A DNA stretch of 64,000 nucleotides from an uncultured bacterium. GTDB taxonomy: Bacteria > Krumholzibacteriota > Krumholzibacteriia > LZORAL124-64-63. The stretch is taken from the NCBI GenBank assembly GCA_937864225.1, contig CALMJK010000005.1, positions 186,001 to 250,000 on the forward strand, written 5' to 3'. Of the stretch, positions 7,256 through 15,643 are shown piece by piece (position 1 is the first letter of the stretch; every line of letters starts with the position of its first letter). Under the pieces are notes generated by a model, which saw only the letters and a list, made by a program, of their open reading frames with translations, ran no database searches and was not told where the DNA came from. A program made the translations under genes and the position numbers.

Positions 7256-9097
7256 ATGAAGGAAAAGGAGCGCGAGTTCGGCACGAAAGCGAACGAGTCC
7301 CCAGCCGTCGGCAGATCGGCGCCGGTCGCGTCTGAGGTGGAGGATTCCCGGGTCGAGAAGGCGTCCGCGCCGCCGCCGAACGGTACGCACACCACGGCGC
7401 CGGGCACCTGTCGCAGGCGGCTCTGCCCGCCCTGGGCGGGCGGGCTGGCGGGGGCTGCCGTCACGGTCGCCGCCGGCGCCGGAGTCTGGTTCGTTGCCAG
7501 TCGGGTCGTCACGCTACCGGCCGAGTCCGGCAGCTGGCGGCAGTGGCTGCAGCCCGGCTTGGCCGGAGCCTTGACCCTCTCTCTGGCGTCGCTCGCTGCC
7601 TGGGCGGTCAGCGGCATGCTCGATCAGTGGAACCAGGAACGACAGCGGCTATGCGATCTGCTCGAGCGCATCGCGGCCTTGGATCCCGACAGCGATAAGG
7701 GCTGGGCCGATCCCATGCTGAAGACAGAGCCGGAATTGGCTCAGTTGGTGGGTTCCTTGCACGTTCGCGATCGCCGGCAGCGGGCCGAGCTGGCGCGGGC
7801 GGCCGTCGCCGAGGGCGAGATGGCGCGGCTGGGAACCTCGCTCATGTCGCGCGAGCGCGATTGCGTGGCCGCGTCGTTCGAGACGCCGGTCGTGGGTCGG
7901 GCCGCGGCGAGCGCGGCGTCGCTGTACGAGGAGATCGATCAACTGCGGCAGGCGCAGGCGCAGCTCGAGGAGCGCCTGGCCACGCTGGGAGCCCAGTTGG
8001 CGGGCGCCGCGGCCGAGACGCGGCGCTGGAATGGACAGGCTGGGCGGGAGGTGATCGGGCGGCAGAGCGACCTGCAGCGTCTGGCCGGCGAGACGCAGCG
8101 TCTCGTCAAGCAGGCGGCGGATCGTCGCCATGAACTGGAGGAGGCGGCGCGCGGCGGCCTGCCCACCTTGGCCGACGTTTCACGCTGCTTGCCCGCCAGC
8201 GGCGGGCAGAGCCCGACGGCGATTCTGGTGCAGACGGCGCACCTGCTCAAGGATCTCGTGGCCCGCGGCGGCAGCTTGGCCATCCAGACGGCGCTTGAGG
8301 TCACACGGCTTGGCGATCGCGGCGAAACGCTCTTCCCGCTCACGGAGAGTCTCAAGAGCCTCATTGCAGAGTTTCAGGGCGTCGCCACGCGGATCGAGAA
8401 GCTGGCCCGCGACGAGGAAGCCGTGTCGGCCGCGCTCGACAAGGCCCGCTCTCTTATGGGCCAGATCGAGCAGGCGACGCGGCAGCGGGAGCCCGAGTCG
8501 CAGTGCTGGCAGCGCACGGCGGGTCAGCTCGGCGATCTGAAGCTGTCCCTGGTGCGCGTCGGCATGAATCTCGCCGACGTCGCGCACGGCTTCGTCGCGC
8601 AAGGCGCGCGTCTGGAGGAACTGGCGGGAACCGCCTCGGAGTTGACGGGCGTTCCGCTCGAAAAGGTCGAGGACGCCGAATTGCCGGAGGTCACGCCCTT
8701 CGCGGCCGACGAGTTCGCCTCGCCTCAGGAAGCTGCTCCCGGCGCGAGCGAACCGCCGCCGGCACCGACTCCCCCCTTGTTCGCGGCCGACGAATCCGCG
8801 CCGGCCGCGACCGCGCGGGCGCCACGTTTCGCCAGCTCTCTTTTCGAATCCGAGGGACGAGTCACCGAACAGCGCCCTGCCGCGTCGAGGGCGCCGAAGC
8901 CCTGGCTGGACGATGCCGAGCAGGCCGGAACGCCGGCCGCGTCCGCGACGGCGGGGGCCCTTCCTGACGAGGAAGAGAGGATTTACGACCTGACGGAACT
9001 GGGCGCGGTGGCGCTGGAAGAACCGGACAAGACCGGGGATCCCGAGGCGGGCCGCATCTACGATCTCGCTGAATTCGGCGCCGTCGCGCTGGCGTGA
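7256..9097 (+). CDS. Membrane-anchored coiled-coil protein of the signalling cluster
   Basis: The 613 aa product has a polar 45-residue head, two membrane segments (about residues 61-82 and 98-118), then a long Gln/Glu/Arg-rich helical region (about 125-470) with heptad-like spacing. The general layout is that of a methyl-accepting chemotaxis protein, but the conserved signalling hairpin (EIA.QTNLLALNA-like) is absent, so it is not a true MCP. The tail (470-613) is Pro/Ala-rich and acidic and carries a short motif twice at the extreme end, RIYDL.E.GAVAL. The ATG at 7256 with AGGACGAGGG just upstream is preferred over GTG 7241. It opens a run of five same-strand genes that end in HD-GYP proteins. 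Function is unknown; a scaffold or sensor for those proteins is my inference. Confidence 0.75.
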   Translation: MKEKEREFGTKANESPAVGRSAPVASEVEDSRVEKASAPPPNGTHTTAPGTCRRRLCPPWAGGLAGAAVTVAAGAGVWFVASRVVTLPAESGSWRQWLQPGLAGALTLSLASLAAWAVSGMLDQWNQERQRLCDLLERIAALDPDSDKGWADPMLKTEPELAQLVGSLHVRDRRQRAELARAAVAEGEMARLGTSLMSRERDCVAASFETPVVGRAAASAASLYEEIDQLRQAQAQLEERLATLGAQLAGAAAETRRWNGQAGREVIGRQSDLQRLAGETQRLVKQAADRRHELEEAARGGLPTLADVSRCLPASGGQSPTAILVQTAHLLKDLVARGGSLAIQTALEVTRLGDRGETLFPLTESLKSLIAEFQGVATRIEKLARDEEAVSAALDKARSLMGQIEQATRQREPESQCWQRTAGQLGDLKLSLVRVGMNLADVAHGFVAQGARLEELAGTASELTGVPLEKVEDAELPEVTPFAADEFASPQEAAPGASEPPPAPTPPLFAADESAPAATARAPRFASSLFESEGRVTEQRPAASRAPKPWLDDAEQAGTPAASATAGALPDEEERIYDLTELGAVALEEPDKTGDPEAGRIYDLAEFGAVALA

Positions 9098-9109
9098 CGG
9101 GCCATGCCG

Positions 9110-9132
9110 GGCGCCCGCCACCGGCGGGCGCC
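9110..9132 (+). other. Perfect 10-bp hairpin in a translation start region
   Basis: GGCGCCCGCC (9110-9119), the loop ACC, and GGCGGGCGCC (9123-9132) form a perfect GC-only stem between the stop of the coiled-coil gene (9097) and the ATG at 9148. No T-run follows, so it is not a standard terminator. It could hold the start region closed or block decay of the upstream message. Confidence 0.6.
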
Positions 9133-9147
9133 AGGTTCCGCGTCGCC

Positions 9148-11232
9148 ATGGATGATCCGCTCCGACTGTTCACTCTTCAGTTGCGCGCGCAACTGACGGG
9201 CCTGCGCCAAGTGGCCGTCCAAGGTCGCTGGGAGGGTGCCGCGCCCGCCTCGCTGCCCAGGGCGGTCATCGGGACGCGCCTGCTCGCCGGCAGCAGCGAA
9301 CTGCTGGGACTGGCGCCGCTGCACGATTGGCTGCAGGAACTGCTGGAACTGCTCAACTGGATCGTGGCCAACCCGGACGGATCATTCGCGGCGTACGAGC
9401 CGGTCCTACGCGAGATCGTCGCCTTCGAGGAGTTGTTGATCGATCGGCTCGACGCGGGGCAGGACCCCGCCGAGCTCGTCACTCCGGAGCGGATCGTCTC
9501 CCTGCAACACGGTTTCACGGCCGCGTCGCGCGCGTTCAACGACGCGCGTTCAAGAGGTCGTCCCGTCGCGCCCAGGCAGACTCCGGCACCGGCCGACGTC
9601 CATCTCGCCGGGCTCGACGACCTGCAGGCCACCATTTCCTGGGAGAGATTCCTGGAATTGGCGGAGCGCCTGGTCAGCAAGGTGCCTCGCCCGCGCCCCG
9701 GCGCGGAGGACGAGGCAACACGCGCGCAGCGGCAGCAGCGCTGGCGCGAATTCCGCGCCCTGGCGGACGCGCTGTTCGACACCGAGGACGATTGGCTGGC
9801 ACCGGAGTCGCCCGAGGCGCCGGTGAGCGATCCCGGCGAGGCGCTGCCCGAGCTGCCGGGTGGATCGCCATTTTGCGAGGCGCTGGCTGAGGGCTGGCGC
9901 GAGGGCCGGCGCGTCCGCGGCGACAGCGTCGAGGCAGATTTGCCCTGTCTGGTGCGCTGGCAGGTTCCGGGCATGACGGCGGAGGGCGCGCCGCCCGGAG
10001 CGCCGGGGGTGGACGAGCGGATGCCCGAGGAGCAGCAGCGCCGCTTGGGCAGGCTGCTGGGCATCATCGCGACGGACCTGTGCCACTTGACCGGATCGGG
10101 CCCGCCGCGTTGGCTGTTGCTGATGGATCTGGCCATGGACCACATCACGGCGGAATTTCGCCGCTCTCCCGCTCGTCTGCCGCCGGAAACGGTGCGCGCC
10201 CTCGGGCATTTGCTGGAGGAGGATTTCCTCATCGAGGCGCCCAATCTGCGCGGCGCCCTGAGCGGCCTGCGTCGCGAGAGTGCTCTCCTGCACGCCCGCT
10301 TCGGCCCGCGGGGCGAGGGTGGCCTTCGGCTCGTCTTCCCGTTGCATCGGTCGCGGCAGGCCGAGGTTTGCGTCGTCCCCTTGACCGGCGCCGAGGTCGC
10401 CGCGCCCCTGCACCTGGTCGAGGCGGTCGTGCCGGCGCGCGGCTGGCAGACGCAGACCGGTCCCGACGGGGAAGTGTTGACCAGAGAAGGGGCGAGGGTT
10501 CTGCTCGCCGACCTTGCCTCCTGGGTGGAGGGACTGTTGCCCGGCGCGACCGGGGAAGACACGGAACATCTGGCGCTGATGGGTCTGGTGGAGAAGAGGA
10601 TCGCGCTGCGCGCGGCCGCGCCGGCCAGGCGCGCCGTCGTGGCGAACTGTGTCCAGACGCCCTCCGGCTGGGAGCCCGTGGCGACCGGTGGCGTGGAACT
10701 GGCGGATGGATCCACCTTGCCGCTGCTGGACGTCGAGAAACTGCTGGCCCTGCGTCTGCGCCGCGCCGAGGACGCCGACGGCGTGGGGGGCGATCTCGCC
10801 GGAGAATGGGCCGAATCACCGGCGGGTTCGACGCAGAGACCGCCGAGCGCTTCATCCCTGGCCGCAAGGGGGGCGCGCTGCCGCATTCTGTTGCTCGTGG
10901 CCAGCCCGTTCCGAGCTGGCGACCTGCGCGACAAGCTCATCGCGGCCGACTTCGACGTCGCGGCCTTCACGGAAGTCGAGCCGGCGATGGCGAAGCTCCG
11001 TGAAGCGGGGACCGATGCGATCGTCTGCGACAACGCCGAACCCGCGCGTTGCCTCGATGCCCTGCTGGCCGGCCTGGCCGCGGACGGTCAGCGGGCGCCG
11101 GGACCCGTGATCCTGGCCGCCGGCGCGGCAGGGGACCAGGCTCGTCGCTTGGCCAAGTGCCTCGGCGCGGATGGCGCGTGGACGCCGCCCTATCTCATCG
11201 AAGAGCTGCGGTTGCAGCTCCCGATCGCCTGA
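9148..11232 (+). CDS. Degenerate CheA-like protein: HPt-like, P5/CheW-like and receiver-like modules without kinase core
   Basis: The 694 aa product reads like a worn-down CheA. Residues 1-135 resemble a helical HPt bundle, but the HxxKG phospho-acceptor site is replaced (RAVIGTRLLAGSSELLGL), so no acceptor His is seen. The middle shows no N-box or DxGxG ATP-binding motif. Residues from about 391 (LRLVFPLHRSRQAEV...PLHLVEAVV) to 545 (STLPLLDVEKLLALR) follow the ATPase-P5 junction and P5/CheW pattern of CheA. Residues 577-694 (CRILLLVASPFRAGDLRDKL...) look like a receiver domain lacking the usual acidic pocket, with IVCDN at the strand-3 position. The start is the ATG at 9148. A GTG at 9094 overlaps the previous stop, but that would translate a GC hairpin. 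Assignment is by pattern, not by search. Confidence 0.65.
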   Translation: MDDPLRLFTLQLRAQLTGLRQVAVQGRWEGAAPASLPRAVIGTRLLAGSSELLGLAPLHDWLQELLELLNWIVANPDGSFAAYEPVLREIVAFEELLIDRLDAGQDPAELVTPERIVSLQHGFTAASRAFNDARSRGRPVAPRQTPAPADVHLAGLDDLQATISWERFLELAERLVSKVPRPRPGAEDEATRAQRQQRWREFRALADALFDTEDDWLAPESPEAPVSDPGEALPELPGGSPFCEALAEGWREGRRVRGDSVEADLPCLVRWQVPGMTAEGAPPGAPGVDERMPEEQQRRLGRLLGIIATDLCHLTGSGPPRWLLLMDLAMDHITAEFRRSPARLPPETVRALGHLLEEDFLIEAPNLRGALSGLRRESALLHARFGPRGEGGLRLVFPLHRSRQAEVCVVPLTGAEVAAPLHLVEAVVPARGWQTQTGPDGEVLTREGARVLLADLASWVEGLLPGATGEDTEHLALMGLVEKRIALRAAAPARRAVVANCVQTPSGWEPVATGGVELADGSTLPLLDVEKLLALRLRRAEDADGVGGDLAGEWAESPAGSTQRPPSASSLAARGARCRILLLVASPFRAGDLRDKLIAADFDVAAFTEVEPAMAKLREAGTDAIVCDNAEPARCLDALLAGLAADGQRAPGPVILAAGAAGDQARRLAKCLGADGAWTPPYLIEELRLQLPIA

Positions 11233-11412
11233 GACGAGTGCTCCCGACCTCTCATTCCTCCCGTCCGGGAACGCCGCGCCGGGGCGGAATGCAATGCCAC
11301 GGCCGTTCCCGCCGTGCCTTGGCCGGCCCCGCGCTGCCTTGACGCCCGCCTAGGTTCCCGCGAAACGCCCATTTGGGCCTCTTCGGGGGGAGAGAATCCC
11401 GATCCTATCCGC

Positions 11413-11426
11413 GGCATGGGAGTTGC
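11413..11426 (+). promoter_or_regulatory. Candidate sigma54 (-24/-12) promoter
   Basis: GGCATGGGAGTTGCA has GG at 11413-11414 and GC at 11425-11426, exactly the 12-bp spacing of the TGGCAC-N5-TTGCW class, with a perfect TTGCA. It lies about 60 nt before the ATG of the HTH gene, in the only gap (11233-11485) inside the signalling cluster. No bacterial enhancer-binding protein is in the window. Confidence 0.35.
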
Positions 11427-11485
11427 AGTTAAGACCCGACAACCAGCGTCTGGGCATCGGGGGTTGCGAGAGGAGCGTCGAGACC

Positions 11486-11710
11486 ATGGAAGAGCGCTTC
11501 AGGGATTACTCCAACATCTACATCGGAGGCGAGGACGCCGCCGGGAGCCAGGTCATGACCTCCGTCGAAGCCGCCGACTACCTGAAGATGCACGTCAAGA
11601 CCGTTTGTCGCCTGGCCAAGGAAGGCAAGATTCCCGCGAAGAAGGTCGGCAGCGAGTGGCGTTTCCTCCGCAGCGTGCTGGATCGCTGGCTGGCGGAGGA
11701 GCTCGTCTGA
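11486..11710 (+). CDS. Small excisionase/MerR-type helix-turn-helix DNA-binding protein
   Basis: The 74 aa protein has a short acidic head (MEERFRDYSNIYIGGEDAAG) and then the helix-turn-helix 'excisionase family' core MTSVEAADYLKMHVKTVCRLAKEGKIPAKKVGSEWRF...LDRWL, which fits the TIGR01764 pattern of winged HTH proteins. Such stand-alone domains occur in excisionases but just as often as small regulators next to signalling genes, and nothing here looks like phage or an integrase. The ATG at 11486 has GAGAGGAG upstream. It lies 10 nt before the STAS-GAF-HD-GYP gene and is expected to be co-transcribed with it, possibly from the sigma54-like site. Confidence 0.85.
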   Translation: MEERFRDYSNIYIGGEDAAGSQVMTSVEAADYLKMHVKTVCRLAKEGKIPAKKVGSEWRFLRSVLDRWLAEELV

Positions 11711-11720
11711 GGCACTGAAC

Positions 11721-14063
11721 ATGTCGCTGTCCTTCGAACCGCTGAAGACCGGCGTTCCCGGGGTGTTCGGGGTCCGGCTCTGCGGCTCCGTGGGGCGGAC
11801 CGAGAAGGCCCGCCTCAGGGAATTCGCCGACAAGTGTCTCAAGAACGCCAAGCTCCGGATCGTCTTGGATCTTGGCGGGCTTGACGCCCTCGGCGGCGGC
11901 GGGGCTTCTTTCCTGGCCGGCTTTCAGCGCGATCTGGCGGCGCGCGGTGGAGATCTCGCGTTCGTGGGTGTCGGCGATGTCGTGCGCCGCTACCTGACTC
12001 TGCAGTTCAAGCAGCAGACGTTGCGCGTGCATGAGGACCTGGCCGCGGCCGTGGCGGCCCTGGGCGAGACCGCCGCGCCCAGCGGCCCGGCCGCTGCCGC
12101 CAGCCTCAGCGGCGCCCAGGCCGGTCGCCAGACCCGAGGCGCGTCCCGGTCCGAGTCCGGCGGCAACCAAGCCGGCGGCCGGGCAGCGGTCGCGGACAGC
12201 CGTCTCGACGAACTGCTCCAGAATTACGGCGGCGCGTCCGTGGCGCCTTCCTCGGCGGCGGACAAGCGGGACCGGAATTCGTCTGCCGCCCAGGCCCGGG
12301 CCGAGGCAACGGACGAGCCCGAGCCGCCGTCGCGTTCGACGAAACCGGAACCGGCACAGCCCGTGGGGCGAGCGGCGATCCCCTCTGACGGCCCGGCGAC
12401 GACCGGGACGATCGGCGCCGCTCGCCCCCAATTCATCACGATCGAGACAGCGCTCGCCGAGCTGAAGTCCGCGGTCGAGCCGCAGCAACTGGAACGGCCG
12501 CTGCGCGACCTGCTGCACAGTTTCGATCTCGCGACCAGTCTGGTGTTCTGCGCCCGCCGCGGCGAGGAATTCGCGACCGCCGACGGAAGCGTCGTCGTGC
12601 GCGCCGATGGCTCTCTGGCGGGCGCGCTGAACGCCGCGGGCCGGCCGCTCTCGCTGCTCGAGCTGGGCGACGTCGAGCTGTCCGATCTCGAAACCCACCT
12701 GCTCTCGGAGTTGCGGGCGGACATCGTGTTGCCGGTGGCGCCGGGTGGCGCCCTGGTCGCCATCGCCTTCATTCGACGTGGCGGCGAAGTCCACGAATAC
12801 GGAGTGAGCGAGACGTTCGCACTCTCGCTCCTGACGCGGTCGCTGGCCGACGAGACTCCCGCGGACGCCCAGGCGTCCCCGCGGCCGCCGCGTGACGCGC
12901 CCGACGTTTCTGCCGGAGGCCCCGGCCCGGCGGACAATCCGCCGGCCGAGTTGCAGCGCAAGGTCGCCCAGATGCAAGCGCTGTTCTCCATCTCGGAGGA
13001 CCTCGCGCGAGTGCACGAGCCGGGGCGCCTGACGGAAATGCTCTGCGCGACGGTCCTGGCGCAGTTGGGCGTGCGATCGGTCGCCGTGCTCGAACTGGAG
13101 AACGAAACGCTGTTGCCGCGGGCCGGGCGCGGCGTGGAGCTCGACCAGGTGCCGTCGCTCAAGCCGTTCGGCCCGCAGTTGCAAGGCTGGCTCGTGGAAC
13201 AGCCGCTGCCGGCGCAGATCGACCAGTTGCCGTCCATGTTCAACCGCTTCCGGGATCCATTGAGCGCCGCCGGCTTCACCGTCGTGGCCGCGCTGCGTTC
13301 CCGCGGCCAGCTGCTGGGCGCGTTGCTGCTGGGTGACGCCGTTCGCGGCCATGGTTCCGATCTGGACCTCGACTTTCTCTCCACCCTGCTCAACCAAGCC
13401 GCCATCGCGATGGATGGGGCGCGGATGCTCCAACAGGCGCACGAGCAAGGCATGGGGATCATCCGCACTCTCGTCTCGCTGGTCGAGCAACGCCAGCAGG
13501 CGGGCACCCGCATGACGGATCGCGTCGCCCAACTGGTCTCCGAAACAGCGCGCGAGCTCGGATATCCGTCCGAGAAGATGCGCGATCTGGTTTACGGAAC
13601 CGTGTTGCGGGACATAGGCATGATTCCGATCAGCGATCTCGTCTTGAGATCGCCGCGCAAGCTGAACGACATGGAGTGGAAGCAGATCAAGGCCCACCCC
13701 GAGACGGGAGCGGAGCTGCTCGGTCCGCTGCAGCTGCCGCCGACCGTGCGCGATGTCGTGCTTCATCACCATGAGCGATTCAACGGTGAGGGTTATCCCC
13801 GCGGCGTGCAGGGCCGAGCCATCCCATTGAGCGCCCGCATCGTGTCGGTCGTGGAAAGCTACGTCGCGATGGTCTCCGATCTGCCCTACCGCACGGCGCT
13901 TTCTGAAGCGGAGGCGGTCAGCATCCTGAGCGAGAATTGGGGCATGCGCTACGACCCGGACGTGGTCGAGGCGTTCCTGCGCGTGCTCGCCCGCTCCGGT
14001 CGCGACAAGGCGGGCGTGCCCGAGCCTGTCGGCGTCGCCGACGCGGGAGACGTGCGGTCGTGA
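11721..14063 (+). CDS. STAS-GAF-GAF-HD-GYP protein with a degenerate phosphodiesterase site
   Basis: The 780 aa protein has a STAS-like domain (residues 1-110, LRIVLDLGGLDALGGGGASFLAGF), a Pro/Ala linker, a first GAF-like domain (about 235-375), a second (about 417-570), and an HD-GYP domain (about 575-760). In a working HD-GYP enzyme (c-di-GMP phosphodiesterase) the metal ligands start with HD. Here the position reads VLRDIGMIPI with Arg630-Asp631, so the first His is lost. The later HHHERFNGEGYP block (His682-684) is kept, while the downstream D of VADAFDAM reads VVESYVAM. It is therefore probably non-catalytic and may bind ligand or the neighbouring enzyme (inference). Its stop overlaps the start of the next HD-GYP gene (GTGA), which implies coupled synthesis of an inactive and an active member. 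Confidence 0.88.
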   Translation: MSLSFEPLKTGVPGVFGVRLCGSVGRTEKARLREFADKCLKNAKLRIVLDLGGLDALGGGGASFLAGFQRDLAARGGDLAFVGVGDVVRRYLTLQFKQQTLRVHEDLAAAVAALGETAAPSGPAAAASLSGAQAGRQTRGASRSESGGNQAGGRAAVADSRLDELLQNYGGASVAPSSAADKRDRNSSAAQARAEATDEPEPPSRSTKPEPAQPVGRAAIPSDGPATTGTIGAARPQFITIETALAELKSAVEPQQLERPLRDLLHSFDLATSLVFCARRGEEFATADGSVVVRADGSLAGALNAAGRPLSLLELGDVELSDLETHLLSELRADIVLPVAPGGALVAIAFIRRGGEVHEYGVSETFALSLLTRSLADETPADAQASPRPPRDAPDVSAGGPGPADNPPAELQRKVAQMQALFSISEDLARVHEPGRLTEMLCATVLAQLGVRSVAVLELENETLLPRAGRGVELDQVPSLKPFGPQLQGWLVEQPLPAQIDQLPSMFNRFRDPLSAAGFTVVAALRSRGQLLGALLLGDAVRGHGSDLDLDFLSTLLNQAAIAMDGARMLQQAHEQGMGIIRTLVSLVEQRQQAGTRMTDRVAQLVSETARELGYPSEKMRDLVYGTVLRDIGMIPISDLVLRSPRKLNDMEWKQIKAHPETGAELLGPLQLPPTVRDVVLHHHERFNGEGYPRGVQGRAIPLSARIVSVVESYVAMVSDLPYRTALSEAEAVSILSENWGMRYDPDVVEAFLRVLARSGRDKAGVPEPVGVADAGDVRS

Positions 14064-15613
14064 ACCGTTTCGGCGCCGAGGGTCACAGATTGTTGGTGGC
14101 GGCGCCCGAGAACGCCGTCGGCGACGCGCTCACCAGCGTGCTGCGGCGCGCTGGTTACGGCATTCTGCGCGCCACGACCGGACCGGAGGCGATCAGCCTG
14201 TTCTGTGTCGAAGCGCCGCCCGTCGTCTTGATCGACTGGGATCTGCCCGGAGGGGGCGCGCCCGTTTGTCGCGACCTGCTGGAAACCGACGTCGCGCCCG
14301 ATGCGCGCGTCATCTTCGTCGTGCCGCCCGCCGACCGGGAGGCCCGTGAGACGGCCTTCTGCTCGGGCGCTCACGACGCGGTGGCGCGCGACGCGGGTCC
14401 GGAGGAATTGCTCGGGCGCGTGGCGTTTGCGCTGCGCGCGTGGGCCATCGCCGAGGATTTGCGCGAGAGGAACCGGGAACTGCGCCGCAGCGTCGACCGC
14501 GGCGTCGGCGAACTGGAACGCGTGAACCGGCGGCTCAAGCAGCAGATTCACCGGCAGCAGACGGTCCTGGAGCTCACGCAGGAGATGGCGGCCTCGCTGG
14601 AGGCCTCGCAACAGGCCAATGTCTTGCTGCTGTCCACGGTCGGCCAACTCGGCGCTCTCTCCGCCACGCTGTGGGCGGGGGAGAGCGAGGGCGAGGCCCT
14701 GGCGCTGATGGCGGTCAAGGGATGCGATCGCGAGGCCTTGCAGGCGATTCCAGAGGCTGAACGAATCAGTTGGTTGGCTTGGATGGAGTCTCCCGGCGCG
14801 TCGCCGGTAGAGGGCGTGGTCCCGGCGGGATTGGCCGCGCTAGGTTTGACCTTGATGGTGCCGATTCGCTACCGGGCCAGGATCATGGGCGCGATGGTGT
14901 TCGGGCCAAAGGTCACGGGTCAACCCTACTCGGCCGGAGACCTGCGCATGCTTGAGACCATGGGCAACTCCTTCGCCATCGCGCTGCAGAACGCCGTGCT
15001 GTACAGAAAGCTCCAGCACACTTACGTGTGCACGATCGAGGCTCTCGTCAGCACGATCGAGGCGAAGGACCCCTATACCCGCGGGCACACGGCGCGCGTG
15101 GCGCGCTACGCCGGCGCGCTCGCCCGCGAGTTGGGTCTGGACGACGAACAGGTGCAGCAGGTGGAGTACGGCGCCGCGCTGCACGACGTGGGTAAGATCG
15201 GCATCTTCGAGAGCCTGTTGAACAAGCGCGGCGATCTGACGGAAGAGGACCTGGTCATGATCCGCCGACACCCCATCATGGGCGATCGCATTCTCGGTCA
15301 CATCGACTTTCTCAAGGATGCCCGTCTGGCCGTCCGCCACCATCATGAGCGCATCGACGGCGGCGGATATCCTGACGCGTTGGCCGGCGAACAGATTCCC
15401 CTGATCGCGCGCATCGTGGCGGTCGCCGATGCCTTCGACGCCATGACCACGACCCGCGTGTATTCCGATCCCCTCAGCCTCGAGGAAGCCATCGCCCATC
15501 TCGAGGGCAAGACGGGGACTCAGTTCTGTCCCGTCGTCGTGCGGGCGTTCGTGCATCTATTGCGCGGCGGGCTCGTGGATCTTGGACGCCTGGCGCCGGC
15601 CGCCACGGCCTGA
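14060..15613 (+). CDS. Receiver-GAF-HD-GYP response regulator, probable cyclic-di-GMP phosphodiesterase
   Basis: The 517 aa protein has a receiver domain (1-125), a coiled coil (about 135-180), a GAF domain (about 180-320) and an intact HD-GYP domain (about 325-505). The HD-GYP ligands are all visible: RGHTARVARYA, HDVGKIGI with His375-Asp376, RRHPIMGDRIL, HHHERIDGGGYP and VADAFDAMTT. The receiver keeps the strand-3 Asp (LIDWDLPG), but its acidic pair reads AAPEN and the Lys/Thr switch residues are not obvious, so phosphorylation is uncertain. The GTG start at 14060 overlaps the previous TGA. It is the only member of the cluster with an apparently working catalytic site and is the likely output of the pathway. 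A hairpin follows the stop. Confidence 0.9.
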   Translation: MNRFGAEGHRLLVAAPENAVGDALTSVLRRAGYGILRATTGPEAISLFCVEAPPVVLIDWDLPGGGAPVCRDLLETDVAPDARVIFVVPPADREARETAFCSGAHDAVARDAGPEELLGRVAFALRAWAIAEDLRERNRELRRSVDRGVGELERVNRRLKQQIHRQQTVLELTQEMAASLEASQQANVLLLSTVGQLGALSATLWAGESEGEALALMAVKGCDREALQAIPEAERISWLAWMESPGASPVEGVVPAGLAALGLTLMVPIRYRARIMGAMVFGPKVTGQPYSAGDLRMLETMGNSFAIALQNAVLYRKLQHTYVCTIEALVSTIEAKDPYTRGHTARVARYAGALARELGLDDEQVQQVEYGAALHDVGKIGIFESLLNKRGDLTEEDLVMIRRHPIMGDRILGHIDFLKDARLAVRHHHERIDGGGYPDALAGEQIPLIARIVAVADAFDAMTTTRVYSDPLSLEEAIAHLEGKTGTQFCPVVVRAFVHLLRGGLVDLGRLAPAATA

Positions 15614-15619
15614 ACGCGC

Positions 15620-15643
15620 ACAGGTGCGGGACACCTGTCCCGC
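15620..15643 (+). terminator. Overlapping alternative hairpins after the signalling cluster
   Basis: Two stems share bases. ACAGGTG/CACCTGT (15620-15626 with 15632-15638, 5-nt loop) competes with GCGGGACA/TGTCCCGC (15626-15633 with 15636-15643). They start 7 nt after the stop at 15613. There is no clear T-run, so termination is not certain. The GCGGGACA...TGTCCCGC form resembles REP/RAYT-type intergenic repeats. Apart from this I see nothing in 15614-15982. Confidence 0.45.

Noticed and set aside
11486-11710. Excisionase-type HTH as a sign of a prophage or integrative element
   Set aside because: No integrase, att repeat or phage gene is in the window, and the gene is embedded in a signalling operon.
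11595-13772. 725-codon minus frame opposite the STAS-GAF-HD-GYP gene
   Set aside because: The plus frame has readable STAS, GAF and HHHER...GYP features; this one is a mirror frame.
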